Shown: positions 1 through 7,139 of the stretch, one piece after another | How the letters are laid out: the number at the start of each line of letters is the position of its first letter | How positions within the stretch are numbered: position 1 is the stretch's first letter | Assembly (NCBI GenBank): GCA_934565615.1 | Contig: CAKTIH010000039.1 | Span: 1 to 15,863 of the forward strand | DNA from: an uncultured Oscillospiraceae bacterium | Lineage (GTDB): Bacteria > Bacillota > Clostridia > Oscillospirales > Oscillospiraceae | Direction: 5' to 3' | Length of the DNA stretch: 15,863 nt | The notes under the pieces: generated by a model | What the model was told of the DNA's origin: nothing | What the model saw: only the letters and a program-made list of their open reading frames with translations | The model's database searches: none | Translations under genes and position numbers: made by a program

Positions 1-624
1 GAATATATCCGCGGCAAGGGCCGCCGCGCCATCATCATCCGCGCCGACGTCAGCAAGGAAGAGGACGTCATCCGCATGATCGAGACCGTCGATAAGGAAT
101 TCGGCCGTCTCGATATTCTCTGCAACAACGCCGGTGTCAACAGCAACCGCAACATCTATGACATGACCCTTGAGGACTGGCAGCGTGTGCAGAACACCAA
201 CATCACCGGCGCGTTCCTGTGCAGCAAATACGCCATCCCCGTCATGAAGCGCAACCACTATGGGCGCATAATCATGACCTCCTCCGTCACCGCCCAGCAG
301 GGCGCGCTGTTCGGCCAGGTGCATTACGCCTCCACCAAGGGCGCGCAGCAGTCCTTTGCAAAGACGCTTGCCCGCACCGTCGCGCTCGACGGCATCACTG
401 TCAACTGCGTCGCCCCCGGCACACACATGACCGAGACACTGCATGAGATCCTCGTCAATTCCGACCCGCACCGTCTTGACGCCGCGATAGAGCGCACGCC
501 AATGGGCAAGATCGGCACCTGCGAGGACGTCGCCTATGCCGTCGTGTACCTTGCCTCCGAGGAGGCCGGGTATGTCACCGGCGCCTGCATCGACGTTAAC
601 GGCGGCTGCTACATGCGTTCCTAA
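1..624 (+). CDS. SDR-family NAD(P)-dependent oxidoreductase, 3' part
   Basis: The reading frame is open from base 1, so the gene starts upstream of the window. The Gly-rich Rossmann dinucleotide loop expected near the N terminus is off-window. Classical short-chain dehydrogenase motifs are visible: LDILCNNAG (about nt 109-135), the catalytic Ser in IIMTSS (Ser codon 283-285), and the YxxxK pair in HYASTKGA (Tyr codon 325-327, Lys codon 337-339). A C-terminal VAPG loop and a terminal TGACIDVNGG segment follow; the latter is typical of FabG-like and sugar-alcohol dehydrogenases. The family transfers hydride between NAD(P)H and a carbonyl or alcohol in the cytoplasm. The substrate cannot be read from sequence: 3-oxoacyl-ACP reductase, gluconate 5-dehydrogenase-like and other SDR roles are all possible. 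The gene is convergent with hypA and ends at TAA 622-624. Confidence 0.93.
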   Translation, partial: EYIRGKGRRAIIIRADVSKEEDVIRMIETVDKEFGRLDILCNNAGVNSNRNIYDMTLEDWQRVQNTNITGAFLCSKYAIPVMKRNHYGRIIMTSSVTAQQGALFGQVHYASTKGAQQSFAKTLARTVALDGITVNCVAPGTHMTETLHEILVNSDPHRLDAAIERTPMGKIGTCEDVAYAVVYLASEEAGYVTGACIDVNGGCYMRS

Positions 625-662
625 GATTTTCTATATTTTTCCTCCCTATATAGATTATAGAG

Positions 663-704
663 CCCCCGGGTACACCCTGCCTTTTCGGCAGATGTACCCG
701 GGGG
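663..704. terminator. Strong hairpin between convergent genes, probable terminator
   Basis: A 12-bp perfect inverted repeat (663-674 with 693-704, half-site CCCCCGGGTACA) encloses a second 5-bp stem (677-681 with 687-691, CTGCC/GGCAG) around a T-rich loop. It lies between the SDR gene and the end of hypA, which face each other. Neither strand has a clean T-run after the stem; on the + strand it is followed only by TTCTGTTC. Termination is therefore inferred from position and stem strength. Confidence 0.6.
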
Positions 705-718
705 TTCTGTTCATAGCG

Positions 719-1060
719 CTAACACGCTTCTATTTCCTTCAGCGTCAGGTCGCGCCCGGTGAGCGGCGTGAGCTTCTCTCCCCCGCAGTCCGGGCAGCGC
801 AGATGCTCAAGCTCGGCGGTGAACTCCGCGCCGCAGTCAAGGCAGCGCGCCGTACCCGGCAGCGTCTCGACGACGAAGCACGTGTCCTGATACGCCGTCC
901 CGTCCGTCACGGCTGTCCAGCAGTCAGAAAGATACGCCGGGATGACGCCCGAGAGCGTGCCCACCTCGACAGTGACCTTCTTCACGTACTCGAGCCCTTC
1001 GTCCTTCGCGACGCTGTCGACCATTTTGAGCAGCGCGTCGCATATACCCAGCTCGTGCAT
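719..1060 (-). CDS. hypA: HypA/HybF nickel metallochaperone (hydrogenase maturation)
   Basis: The 113-residue product has the usual HypA length. It begins MHELGICDALL, which carries the N-terminal Met-His-Glu nickel-binding motif (His2, Glu3). Two zinc-binding CxxC pairs follow: C73-C76 (CLDC) and C89-C92 (CPDC). HypA delivers Ni2+ to the [NiFe]-hydrogenase large subunit, usually with HypB, and in some bacteria to urease. Its ATG overlaps the stop of the upstream oxidoreductase in a TAATG junction, so the two are almost certainly co-translated. No hypB-F or hydrogenase structural gene lies in this window, so the client enzyme is not visible. The stop is TAG at 721-719. Family assignment is firm; the role in this operon is inference. 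Confidence 0.93.
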   Translation of the reverse strand: MHELGICDALLKMVDSVAKDEGLEYVKKVTVEVGTLSGVIPAYLSDCWTAVTDGTAYQDTCFVVETLPGTARCLDCGAEFTAELEHLRCPDCGGEKLTPLTGRDLTLKEIEAC

Positions 1061-3741
1061 TACTTTGCGACCGCCTTTTTGACGATGCCGCCGGTGCGCT
1101 TGACAAGATTCTCCGCGACCTTGATGGGCATGGCCTCAAAGGGCTTTGCGTGCCAGTCGCGCACCTTCTTGAGATGGATGGCGTCGAATTTGCACTTGGT
1201 GGTGCACAGGCCGCAGCCGATGCAGAGATAGCTGTCGACCTTCGTCGCGCCGCAGCCGAGGCAGCGGGCGCACTCCTTACGCACCTGCTCCTCAGTGAAG
1301 GTCACACGCGCATCCGCAAAGGTCTTGGCCTTGGCCGCGTTGTAGCCCGGCTCCTGGCGGCGGTCATTGTCAAACGATGCCACATCGAGCATGACATGCT
1401 CCTTGTCGAGCACCCGGTACTCGCGTCTGTCGCGCCCCGCGGTCAGCGTCTGGCCGGGATGGACATAGCGGTGCAGCGATATCGCCGCTTCCTTGCCCGC
1501 GGCTATCGCGTTGATGGCGAAGCTCGGGCCGGTGTAGCAGTCGCCGCCGACGAAGATATCCGGCTGCGCAGTCTGATAGGTCAGGGCATCGGCCTCGGCG
1601 GTGCCCTTCTTCGTCGTCACGAGCCTCCCCACATCGAGTCCGCCCCAATCGACGGTCTGGCCTATCGCGCCGATCACGCTGTCAAGCTCTATCGTCTCAA
1701 ACTTTCCGGTGCCGACGCTTATGCGGCGTCCCTTCTCGTCAGGCTCGCCAAGCTCCATTGCTTCGACCTTGAGCGCGCTGACCTTACCGTCACAGCCGGT
1801 GATCTCTATCGGAGCACTGAGGAAGCGGAACTTCACGCCCTCTTCCATAGCCTCCTTGACCTCCTCGGGGTCGGCAGGCATTTCGTCCTGAGAGCGGCGG
1901 TAGATGATATAGGTCTCCTCCGCGCCGAGACGCACCGCGCTGCGGCACACATCCATCGCAACGTTGCCGCCGCCGATGACCGCACAGCGCTTGCCGACTG
2001 CGGGCTTATTGCCGAGGTTTACCTCGCGCAGGAACTCCACGCCGCCGAACACGCCTTCAAGCTCCTCGCCGGGGATATTGAGCTTTGCAGACTTCTGCGC
2101 GCCGATGGCGAGATAGAAGCCCTTAAAGCCCTCATCCCGCAGCTGCTGTATCGTGACGTCCTTTCCGACCTCGACGCCGCAGCGGAACTCCACGCCCATC
2201 TCGCGGAGGATGTCTATTTCGGCATTGAGCACATCCTTTTCAAGACGGAAAGCGGGAATGCCGAGCGTGAGCATACCGCCGGGGACAGGATTGCGGTCGA
2301 ACACCGTGACGGGGTAGCCCTTGTTCGCAAGGTAATATGCGCAGCTCATACCCGCGGGCCCCGCGCCGATGATTGCTATTTTCTCGGTATAGGGCCTGCC
2401 GATCTGGTTCACCATCTTGGGGATAAACCGCGTCGCTTCGTTCATGTCGTGGTCGGCGATGAAGCGCTTGACCTCGTCTATCGCGACAGCTTCGTCAACG
2501 CTGCCGCGGGTGCATTCGGCCTCGCAGCGTTTGTTGCATATGCGCCCGCAGACTGCCGGGAACGGGTTTTCTTTCTTTATAAGCTCCAGCGCATCGGTGT
2601 ATCTGCCCTGCGCGGCAAGCTTCAGATAGCCCTGCACGGGGACATGCGCAGGGCAGGCGGCTTTGCAGGGCGCAGTGCCGGTGGGCAGAACGTCCTCGCG
2701 GTTCTCGCGGTAATTTTCATTGACTGCCTTGGCGAAATTGAAGGTCTCTGTGACCTTGGTGTATTCCGGTTCCGGCAGCGCACAGTCGGCGCAGAGCTTC
2801 TGGCCGAGCTTCAGCGCGTTTCCGGGGCAGACCTCGACGCACTGCGCACAGGCGACGCACTTTGCTTCGTCCACCTCGGCCACGAAGTTTGAGCGGATCG
2901 CGTCGCGCGCGCCGAACATCAGCCCCGCGCGCAGACCGAAGCAGGCACAGGCGCAGCAGTTGCAGATAGCGGCGCTCTCGCCCGCTCCCTCTATGTTCGG
3001 GATATCGTGCATGAGGCCGTTTTCCTCGGCGCGCTTGACTATTTCAAGCGCTTCCTCGCGCGTTATCTGCCTTGCCCGGCCGGTGCGTATGTAGTGCTCC
3101 GCGCCCTTGCCCATCTGCACGCACATGTCCTCCGCGAGATGGCCGCAGCCGTCGCCGAGGCTCGTGCGCGAGGCACGGCAGGAGCAGGGCGAGACGGAGA
3201 AAACATCGTATTTATCAAGATAATGGCTCAGCCGCTCGTCGTCGGTCACGCCGGGGATGCCCTCTATCGCGCTCTCCACCGGGATGACGCGCATCAGCCC
3301 GTAGCCGTCCGGCAGGATAGGCCCCATGCTCTGCATACGCAGGCGGGTATATTCCTCGAACGCGCGGCCGACCTCCGGGTGCTCATGCAGAAGTTCCTGA
3401 TTGTTGACCATCATTTCGAGTATGCCGGGGGCGAAGATCTGCATAAAATAGCTGTCCTCATCCGTGCCTTCGATCCTGCAGCGGCGGAAAATGCCGTAGT
3501 ACACGAGCCTGTCGAGCGAGGGCTGTATCTCCTCCACCGTCCTGCCGACCTTGTCCGCCAGCCACTGCGCCGTGCGCTCCTTGCGAAGCCCGGCGGCAAT
3601 AGCGATGTCGGCCTCCTCGTCGGTCACGATATCGGCCATGCAGTAGTATTCCGGGGCTTTCTCATCTATCTTGACGAGCATACCGGAAGCGCCGCCTATG
3701 ATCTTTGCGAGCTTGACTATTTTGGGTCTGAGCTGTGCCAT
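1060..3741 (-). CDS. Multi-[4Fe-4S] FAD/NAD(P)-dependent oxidoreductase (GltD/NfnB-like core)
   Basis: The product is 893 residues, starting at MAQLRPK (ATG 3741-3739), where an AGGAGAGG ribosome binding site sits just upstream; the in-frame codons further 5' lie across the promoter. Domains in order: an N-terminal region (1-290) with a cysteine cluster (CSC at 186-188, then five cysteines within 260-267); a ferredoxin-like 2x[4Fe-4S] part (C295, C298, C301, C305, C317, C320); the cysteine-rich helical domain found before GltD-type flavoproteins (359-410); an FAD Rossmann fold (GAGPAG 459-464); an NAD(P) fold (GGGNVA 590-595); the GGDCYTGP FAD segment (732-739); and a C-terminal ferredoxin segment (C824-C830 and C840, C843, C846, C850). 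The core resembles glutamate synthase small subunit, NfnB and related electron-transfer flavoproteins, so it probably moves electrons between NAD(P)H and ferredoxin-type centres. The actual partner is unknown. Coupling to hypA suggests a link to hydrogenase metabolism (inference). Confidence 0.88.
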   Translation of the reverse strand: MAQLRPKIVKLAKIIGGASGMLVKIDEKAPEYYCMADIVTDEEADIAIAAGLRKERTAQWLADKVGRTVEEIQPSLDRLVYYGIFRRCRIEGTDEDSYFMQIFAPGILEMMVNNQELLHEHPEVGRAFEEYTRLRMQSMGPILPDGYGLMRVIPVESAIEGIPGVTDDERLSHYLDKYDVFSVSPCSCRASRTSLGDGCGHLAEDMCVQMGKGAEHYIRTGRARQITREEALEIVKRAEENGLMHDIPNIEGAGESAAICNCCACACFGLRAGLMFGARDAIRSNFVAEVDEAKCVACAQCVEVCPGNALKLGQKLCADCALPEPEYTKVTETFNFAKAVNENYRENREDVLPTGTAPCKAACPAHVPVQGYLKLAAQGRYTDALELIKKENPFPAVCGRICNKRCEAECTRGSVDEAVAIDEVKRFIADHDMNEATRFIPKMVNQIGRPYTEKIAIIGAGPAGMSCAYYLANKGYPVTVFDRNPVPGGMLTLGIPAFRLEKDVLNAEIDILREMGVEFRCGVEVGKDVTIQQLRDEGFKGFYLAIGAQKSAKLNIPGEELEGVFGGVEFLREVNLGNKPAVGKRCAVIGGGNVAMDVCRSAVRLGAEETYIIYRRSQDEMPADPEEVKEAMEEGVKFRFLSAPIEITGCDGKVSALKVEAMELGEPDEKGRRISVGTGKFETIELDSVIGAIGQTVDWGGLDVGRLVTTKKGTAEADALTYQTAQPDIFVGGDCYTGPSFAINAIAAGKEAAISLHRYVHPGQTLTAGRDRREYRVLDKEHVMLDVASFDNDRRQEPGYNAAKAKTFADARVTFTEEQVRKECARCLGCGATKVDSYLCIGCGLCTTKCKFDAIHLKKVRDWHAKPFEAMPIKVAENLVKRTGGIVKKAVAK

Positions 3742-3786
3742 AATTACCTCTCCTATTCCATTTTTTGTTTCTTCTCCACTTTTTAT

Positions 3787-3815
3787 ATTATAATTGAATG
3801 TTATCATTTTGACAA
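3787..3815 (-). promoter_or_regulatory. Sigma-A-type promoter for the oxidoreductase-hypA operon
   Basis: Read on the minus strand, TTGTCA (3815-3810) is followed by a 17-nt spacer and a perfect TATAAT (3792-3787). The region is AT-rich against GC-rich surroundings and lies about 45 nt upstream of the chosen ATG at 3741. This leaves a short AT-rich leader carrying the AGGAG ribosome binding site. Confidence 0.85.
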
Positions 3816-3834
3816 GAATTTTTGGTATAAAATT

Positions 3835-3860
3835 ACCCATGCGCTAAAAAGCGCATGGGT
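3835..3860 (-). terminator. Hairpin terminator of the pgeF-yunG operon
   Basis: A 10-bp perfect stem (3835-3844 with 3851-3860, half-site ACCCATGCGC) has a 6-nt loop. Transcripts arriving from the yunG-like gene on the minus strand meet the stem and then AATTTTATA, a modest T-tract. It also sits just upstream of the next minus-strand promoter and would insulate that operon from read-through. Confidence 0.7.
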
Positions 3861-3886
3861 ACTACAAAAGCCTCGCAGGCAAAAGA

Positions 3887-4375
3887 TCAATTAAGTCCCT
3901 GCTTTGCGAGCACAGCCAGCAGACGCTCACGCAGCAGGGCGCAGCGCTCGGCCTTGTCCCCGCCTGAGAGGAGAGACGCCGCATCGGCAGGCTCCACAAG
4001 AGAAAAGTCAGGCAGGGCGTCCCTGCCGAACTGCTCGCTTGCCAGATCGACGAATACGCCGCCGATGCGATTGAAGCTGTGACGCAGCCCTTCGCCGAGC
4101 GGCACGGAATATACCTCGCCGCCGAAGAACTCATGCACAAGCGCCGCGGTGATCGTACACTGCCCGATACTCGGGTTAGCCGCCGACCACTCGGGGCGGA
4201 AGCGTTCAGAGCAGGTCTCTGTGTTCCACGCCTTGAGGCAGGCGAGATAAAACTCGCCTATCGTCTCAGCTCCGCAGGGCTTGACGGGGCTGATATCCTC
4301 CGCGTGCTCCCAGCCGCAGAAGCGGTAAACGGGGTCATATTTATATCCGGTGTTCTCAACAAGCTTTATTGACAT
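3887..4375 (-). CDS. YunG-like protein of unknown function
   Basis: The product is 162 residues. The start is ATG 4375-4373, because AAGGAG lies 8 nt upstream; an in-frame TTG further 5' has no such support. The core NPSIGQC...HSFN...VFVDLASEQF resembles, from memory, Bacillus YunG and relatives, which share a GQC motif, a His and a following Asp. Here these are Cys73, His99 and Asp110. The order Cys-His-Asp is that of a papain/transglutaminase-like triad, so a cysteine-peptidase or acyltransferase-type fold is possible, but that is speculation. No signal peptide or membrane segment is visible, so the protein is probably cytoplasmic. The gene starts 16 nt after the pgeF stop, with its ribosome binding site beside the end of pgeF, so the two are co-expressed. 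Confidence 0.7.
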   Translation of the reverse strand: MSIKLVENTGYKYDPVYRFCGWEHAEDISPVKPCGAETIGEFYLACLKAWNTETCSERFRPEWSAANPSIGQCTITAALVHEFFGGEVYSVPLGEGLRHSFNRIGGVFVDLASEQFGRDALPDFSLVEPADAASLLSGGDKAERCALLRERLLAVLAKQGLN

Positions 4376-4391
4376 AGCTTCAACTCCTTGA

Positions 4392-5153
4392 TCATACAAG
4401 CATTATTGCGGTGAGCATGTGGTCCGCGCCGGGTTCGCCGTCTCTTAGCTGACGCCGGTGCGAATAAAACCGACCGTCATGGTAGGTACACAGGCCGCAG
4501 TCATATATCCTGTCCGGGTGCACTCCGCAGCTCTCGAGCGAAAGGCGTATGGCCAGATTGACATCCAAGGTATACTTCCCGTCAGGCTTCGGCAGAAATA
4601 GCCGGTCGACCTCACTTTGACTATAATTGACCAGAAACGGCTCCATCAGCTCCCCGCCGACCTCATAGCAGCGGCGGCAGATACATGGGCCGAATGCGGC
4701 CATGACATTTTCCGGCTCCGTGCCGTACTCCTGCCGCATTTTCTCCACAGCCTTGACAGCGATGAGAGACGCCGTCCCCTTCCAGCCGCTGTGAACCATG
4801 CCGACGGCTTTGTTCACCGGGTCAAGCAGATAGACCGGGGTGCAGTCTGACTCCATAGAGGTCAGCAGCAGTCCGCGCTCATTCGTGACTATTCCGTCGG
4901 CAGGTTCAACAGGGTCGCTGCGCCAAAAGGTGTTCATCCCGGCGTCGGCACGAGTGACGACGCGGACAATATCCGTATGCCGCTGAAAGGTGGAGACGAT
5001 GTCCCGCTCCGTCAGGCCGAGATGCTCAAGCACCTCGCGGTAGCCTTTATGCCCCTCCTCGGAGTTACTGAGCCAGCAGCCGTGCCCCTTTGAGGTAAAA
5101 ACGGTTTTCACAAGACCTGTTGCGTCAAACGCTTCTATATTATAATAATCCAT
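4392..5153 (-). CDS. pgeF: Peptidoglycan editing factor PgeF (YfiH / laccase-domain family)
   Basis: The 253-residue product is a full-length YfiH/PgeF family protein. The metal-site motifs are present in order: a QxH element (FQRHTDIV, His59), SDCTPV (Cys104) and HSGWKGT (His121). GPCICRRCYEV and the terminal CTYHDGRFYSHRR segment follow. Family members are cytoplasmic zinc-dependent enzymes reported to act on misincorporated amino acids in peptidoglycan precursors, or as purine-nucleoside-active or polyphenol-oxidising enzymes. The editing role is established mainly for E. coli. The first motif reads QRHT rather than the common QVHG, but the metal-binding His is kept. A GGAGA ribosome binding site lies about 9 nt before the ATG. 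The upstream region faces the MATE gene; only weak promoter candidates are visible on this strand. The downstream partner is the YunG-like gene. Confidence 0.88.
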   Translation of the reverse strand: MDYYNIEAFDATGLVKTVFTSKGHGCWLSNSEEGHKGYREVLEHLGLTERDIVSTFQRHTDIVRVVTRADAGMNTFWRSDPVEPADGIVTNERGLLLTSMESDCTPVYLLDPVNKAVGMVHSGWKGTASLIAVKAVEKMRQEYGTEPENVMAAFGPCICRRCYEVGGELMEPFLVNYSQSEVDRLFLPKPDGKYTLDVNLAIRLSLESCGVHPDRIYDCGLCTYHDGRFYSHRRQLRDGEPGADHMLTAIMLV

Positions 5154-5224
5154 TTCGTTTTTCTCCGTGTTTATTCTTGTGACTATAATAACACTAAACG
5201 TGCAAAAAATCTACATTTCGGGGC

Positions 5225-5253
5225 TTGAAATCGGCATTCGGCAGTGCTATACT
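5225..5253 (+). promoter_or_regulatory. Sigma-A-type promoter for the MATE gene
   Basis: TTGAAA (5225-5230), a 17-nt spacer and TATACT (5248-5253) face the MATE gene. The expected transcription start near 5260 lies downstream of the in-frame GTG at 5167, which argues that the protein begins further downstream, at 5290 or 5305. A separate TATAAT at 5184-5189 lacks a -35 partner at the right distance. Confidence 0.75.
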
Positions 5254-5304
5254 CTGCTCCTGCATCGAGGCTGGAACAGCCATAACAGGATGCACGAGGA
5301 AAAT

Positions 5305-6681
5305 ATGCAGCGCACACACAGAGCTCATTACCATCACAGCCGGACAATAGAGATGACCTCAGGGTCGCTCTGGAAAAATATACTTCTCTTCAGCATACCG
5401 CTTGTACTGACGCAGCTATTGGAGATCCTGTTCAATCTCAGCGACGTCGCCGTGGCAGGAAAGTTCGCGGACTACCGGGCGCTCGGCGCGGTGGGCTCGA
5501 CAACGCAGCTCGTCACGCTCTTCACCGGCTTTCTGATAGGGCTGGGCAGCGGCGTAAACGTCGAGGTCGCGCGCTCGCTCGGTGCTGAGGACAAAGAAAG
5601 AACAGAGAAGAACATCCATACCTCCTTCATCATCTGCGCGGCGGTCGGCGTGCTGCTGTGCCTTATCTGCCGTGTCTTTGCAAGGGACCTACTGGTGCTG
5701 CTGCACACAAAGGATGAGCTGCTTGAAGGCGCGGTGCTGTACTTCAGCATCTACGCGCTTGGTCTGCCGGCGATGGCGGTGTATAACTTCGGCAACGGTG
5801 TGCTGAGCGCCGCCGGGGACACGAAAAGGCCGCTGCTGTACCTGACGGTATCGGGCATACTGAACGTGATACTGAACCTGTTCTTCGTCATAAAGTGCCA
5901 TATGGCGGCGGACGGCGTGGCTATCGCGAGCGTTATAGCACAGGTGCTGTCAGCGGTGATGATAACGGTGCATCTCTGCCGCAGGAACGACGACTGCCGC
6001 CTGTCGCTCTCGAAGCTCCGCTTCAACAGCCAGAGCGCTTCGCGCGTGCTGATGCTTGGGATACCAACAGGCTTGCAGCATGCGATATTCGCGGTGGCAA
6101 ACATGTTCGTACAGGCGGGCCTGAACACCTTCGATGCGGTCACAGTCTCCGGAAACTCCGCGTCGGTCAATGCCGACGAACTGATATTCAACACGCAGGC
6201 GGCGTTCTACACGGCCTGTTCGAGCTTCATAAGCCGCAACTGGGGTGCCGGGCACAAGGAGCGCATACACAAGAGCTATATCATAAGCCTTGCATACTCC
6301 TTTGCGGCAGGCGCGATAGGAGGTTTGCTGCTGCTCGGCTTTGGAAGAGAGTTCCTGTCGATTTTTGCAAACGAGCAGGCGGTCATAGAGGCGGGAATGC
6401 AGCGCATAAAGATCATGTGCTTCTCCTATGGCGTCGGCGCGTTCATGGACTGCTCGATAGCCGCGGCGCGCGGGCTTGGGAAGAGCATAGTGCCGATGAT
6501 AATCGTCGTGCTCGGCTCCTGCGTTTTCCGCGTGGTGTGGATATACACGGTGTTTGCGTTCTATAAAACGATACCGGCGCTCTATCTGCTGTACTTCTTC
6601 TCATGGGCGATCACCGGCGCTGCCGAGACGCTCTACTTCCGGAAGGTATACAAGCAGTGCATGGCGGGGACGCTGGGGTGA
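5305..6681 (+). CDS. MATE-family multidrug/Na+ (or H+) antiporter
   Basis: The 458-residue polytopic membrane protein has the usual MATE length and the two-halves organisation of 6+6 hydrophobic segments. The first helix, at about residues 23-45, contains IPLVLTQLLEILFNLSDVAV with the Asp typical of TM1, followed by AVGSTTQLVTLFTGFLIGLG. NFGNGVLSAAGDTKRPL and the later IPTGLQHAIFAVANMFVQ are likewise family-typical. MATE proteins export cationic drugs or metabolites in exchange for Na+ or H+; the substrate is not readable here. I place the start at ATG 5305 because GAGGA precedes it by a short spacer; ATG 5290 is the main alternative, giving five more residues. The chosen N terminus is His-rich (HRAHYHH), which is unusual. 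The gene is monocistronic and divergent from pgeF; repeat DNA follows. Confidence 0.88.
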   Translation: MQRTHRAHYHHSRTIEMTSGSLWKNILLFSIPLVLTQLLEILFNLSDVAVAGKFADYRALGAVGSTTQLVTLFTGFLIGLGSGVNVEVARSLGAEDKERTEKNIHTSFIICAAVGVLLCLICRVFARDLLVLLHTKDELLEGAVLYFSIYALGLPAMAVYNFGNGVLSAAGDTKRPLLYLTVSGILNVILNLFFVIKCHMAADGVAIASVIAQVLSAVMITVHLCRRNDDCRLSLSKLRFNSQSASRVLMLGIPTGLQHAIFAVANMFVQAGLNTFDAVTVSGNSASVNADELIFNTQAAFYTACSSFISRNWGAGHKERIHKSYIISLAYSFAAGAIGGLLLLGFGREFLSIFANEQAVIEAGMQRIKIMCFSYGVGAFMDCSIAAARGLGKSIVPMIIVVLGSCVFRVVWIYTVFAFYKTIPALYLLYFFSWAITGAAETLYFRKVYKQCMAGTLG

Positions 6682-6748
6682 ACAGCGGAGATAGGCCGCT
6701 CCGCGGGGGATGGCATTCTTGATAGTCCTTTAGCAGTGAACGACTGCC

Positions 6749-6925
6749 GGTCGCTCCGCGGGCATACTTTCTGTATGAACAGAAAGTATGCAAAGAATCA
6801 CAAAAGGGGCGGGGATTGCGTTTTCCCCGCCCCTTTTGAATCCCCACCCTTGAACCGCCAAAGAGGAACCGTGCGCGGTTCCCCTTTGATTCCCTCCAAG
6901 GGATGGCAAAGCTTCGGCTAACCCG
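6749..6925 (+). repeat. Modular hairpin repeat, copy A (inverted relative to copy B)
   Basis: The copy opens with GGTCGCTCCGCGGG (6749-6762), whose exact reverse complement closes copy B at 7126-7139. Three hairpins follow. The first is a 13-bp perfect stem (6762-6774 with 6779-6791, loop ATGA) followed by CAAAGAATCAC. The second is a 14-bp perfect stem (6802-6815 with 6824-6837, half-site AAAAGGGGCGGGGA), which could also stop transcription of the MATE gene. The third is a near-perfect stem around 6859-6885 (CAAAGAGGAACCG arm, one mismatch). The linker between the second and third reads GAATCCCCACCC, matching GAACCCTCACCC in copy B. The right boundary is approximate. Confidence 0.8.
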
Positions 6926-6959
6926 CGTAGTTTTTATGCCAAGTTTATTTTTGCAAAAA

Positions 6960-7139
6960 AGGCTGCCGGCAATGTTGAACACTGCACCAACCTCTGGGGT
7001 TTCCAAAGGGGGATCGCGATCCCCCTTTGGCTGCTGCGGGTGAGGGTTCACAGGGAGAGGGGGAGATCGGAACACCCTCTCCCTGTGCGACTCTTTGGTG
7101 ACTTCCTGTTCGCACAGAAAGTCACCCCGCGGAGCGACC
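6960..7139 (-). repeat. Modular hairpin repeat, copy B
   Basis: Read on the minus strand from 7139, this copy repeats the layout of copy A: GGTCGCTCCGCGGG; a 13-bp stem with one mismatch (7097-7109 with 7114-7126, loop read as GCGA) followed by CAAAGAGTCGC; a 13-bp perfect stem (7049-7061 with 7075-7087); the linker GAACCCTCACCC; then a 28-nt perfect palindrome (7003-7030). The single-stranded flanks and the ACTTTCTGT core match copy A, while several stem bases differ in compensating pairs. The inner boundary near 6960 is approximate. Confidence 0.8.

Noticed and set aside
1150..2892. A 580-codon open frame on the plus strand opposite the oxidoreductase
   Set aside because: The antisense frame of a gene with clear cofactor motifs; Ala/Leu/Arg-rich composition and no family resemblance.
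3742..3840. An N-terminal extension of the oxidoreductase to 3840
   Set aside because: It would run through the TTGTCA-17-TATAAT promoter and its leader, and the AGGAG site points to ATG 3741.
5167..5304. GTG start at 5167 as the beginning of the MATE protein
   Set aside because: No ribosome binding site, the extra residues resemble no MATE N terminus, and the best promoter (5225-5253) lies downstream of it.
6749..7139. CRISPR array or insertion sequence in the repeat region
   Set aside because: There are only two copies, in inverted orientation, with no spacer-repeat periodicity, no cas gene and no transposase or flanking target duplication that I could identify.
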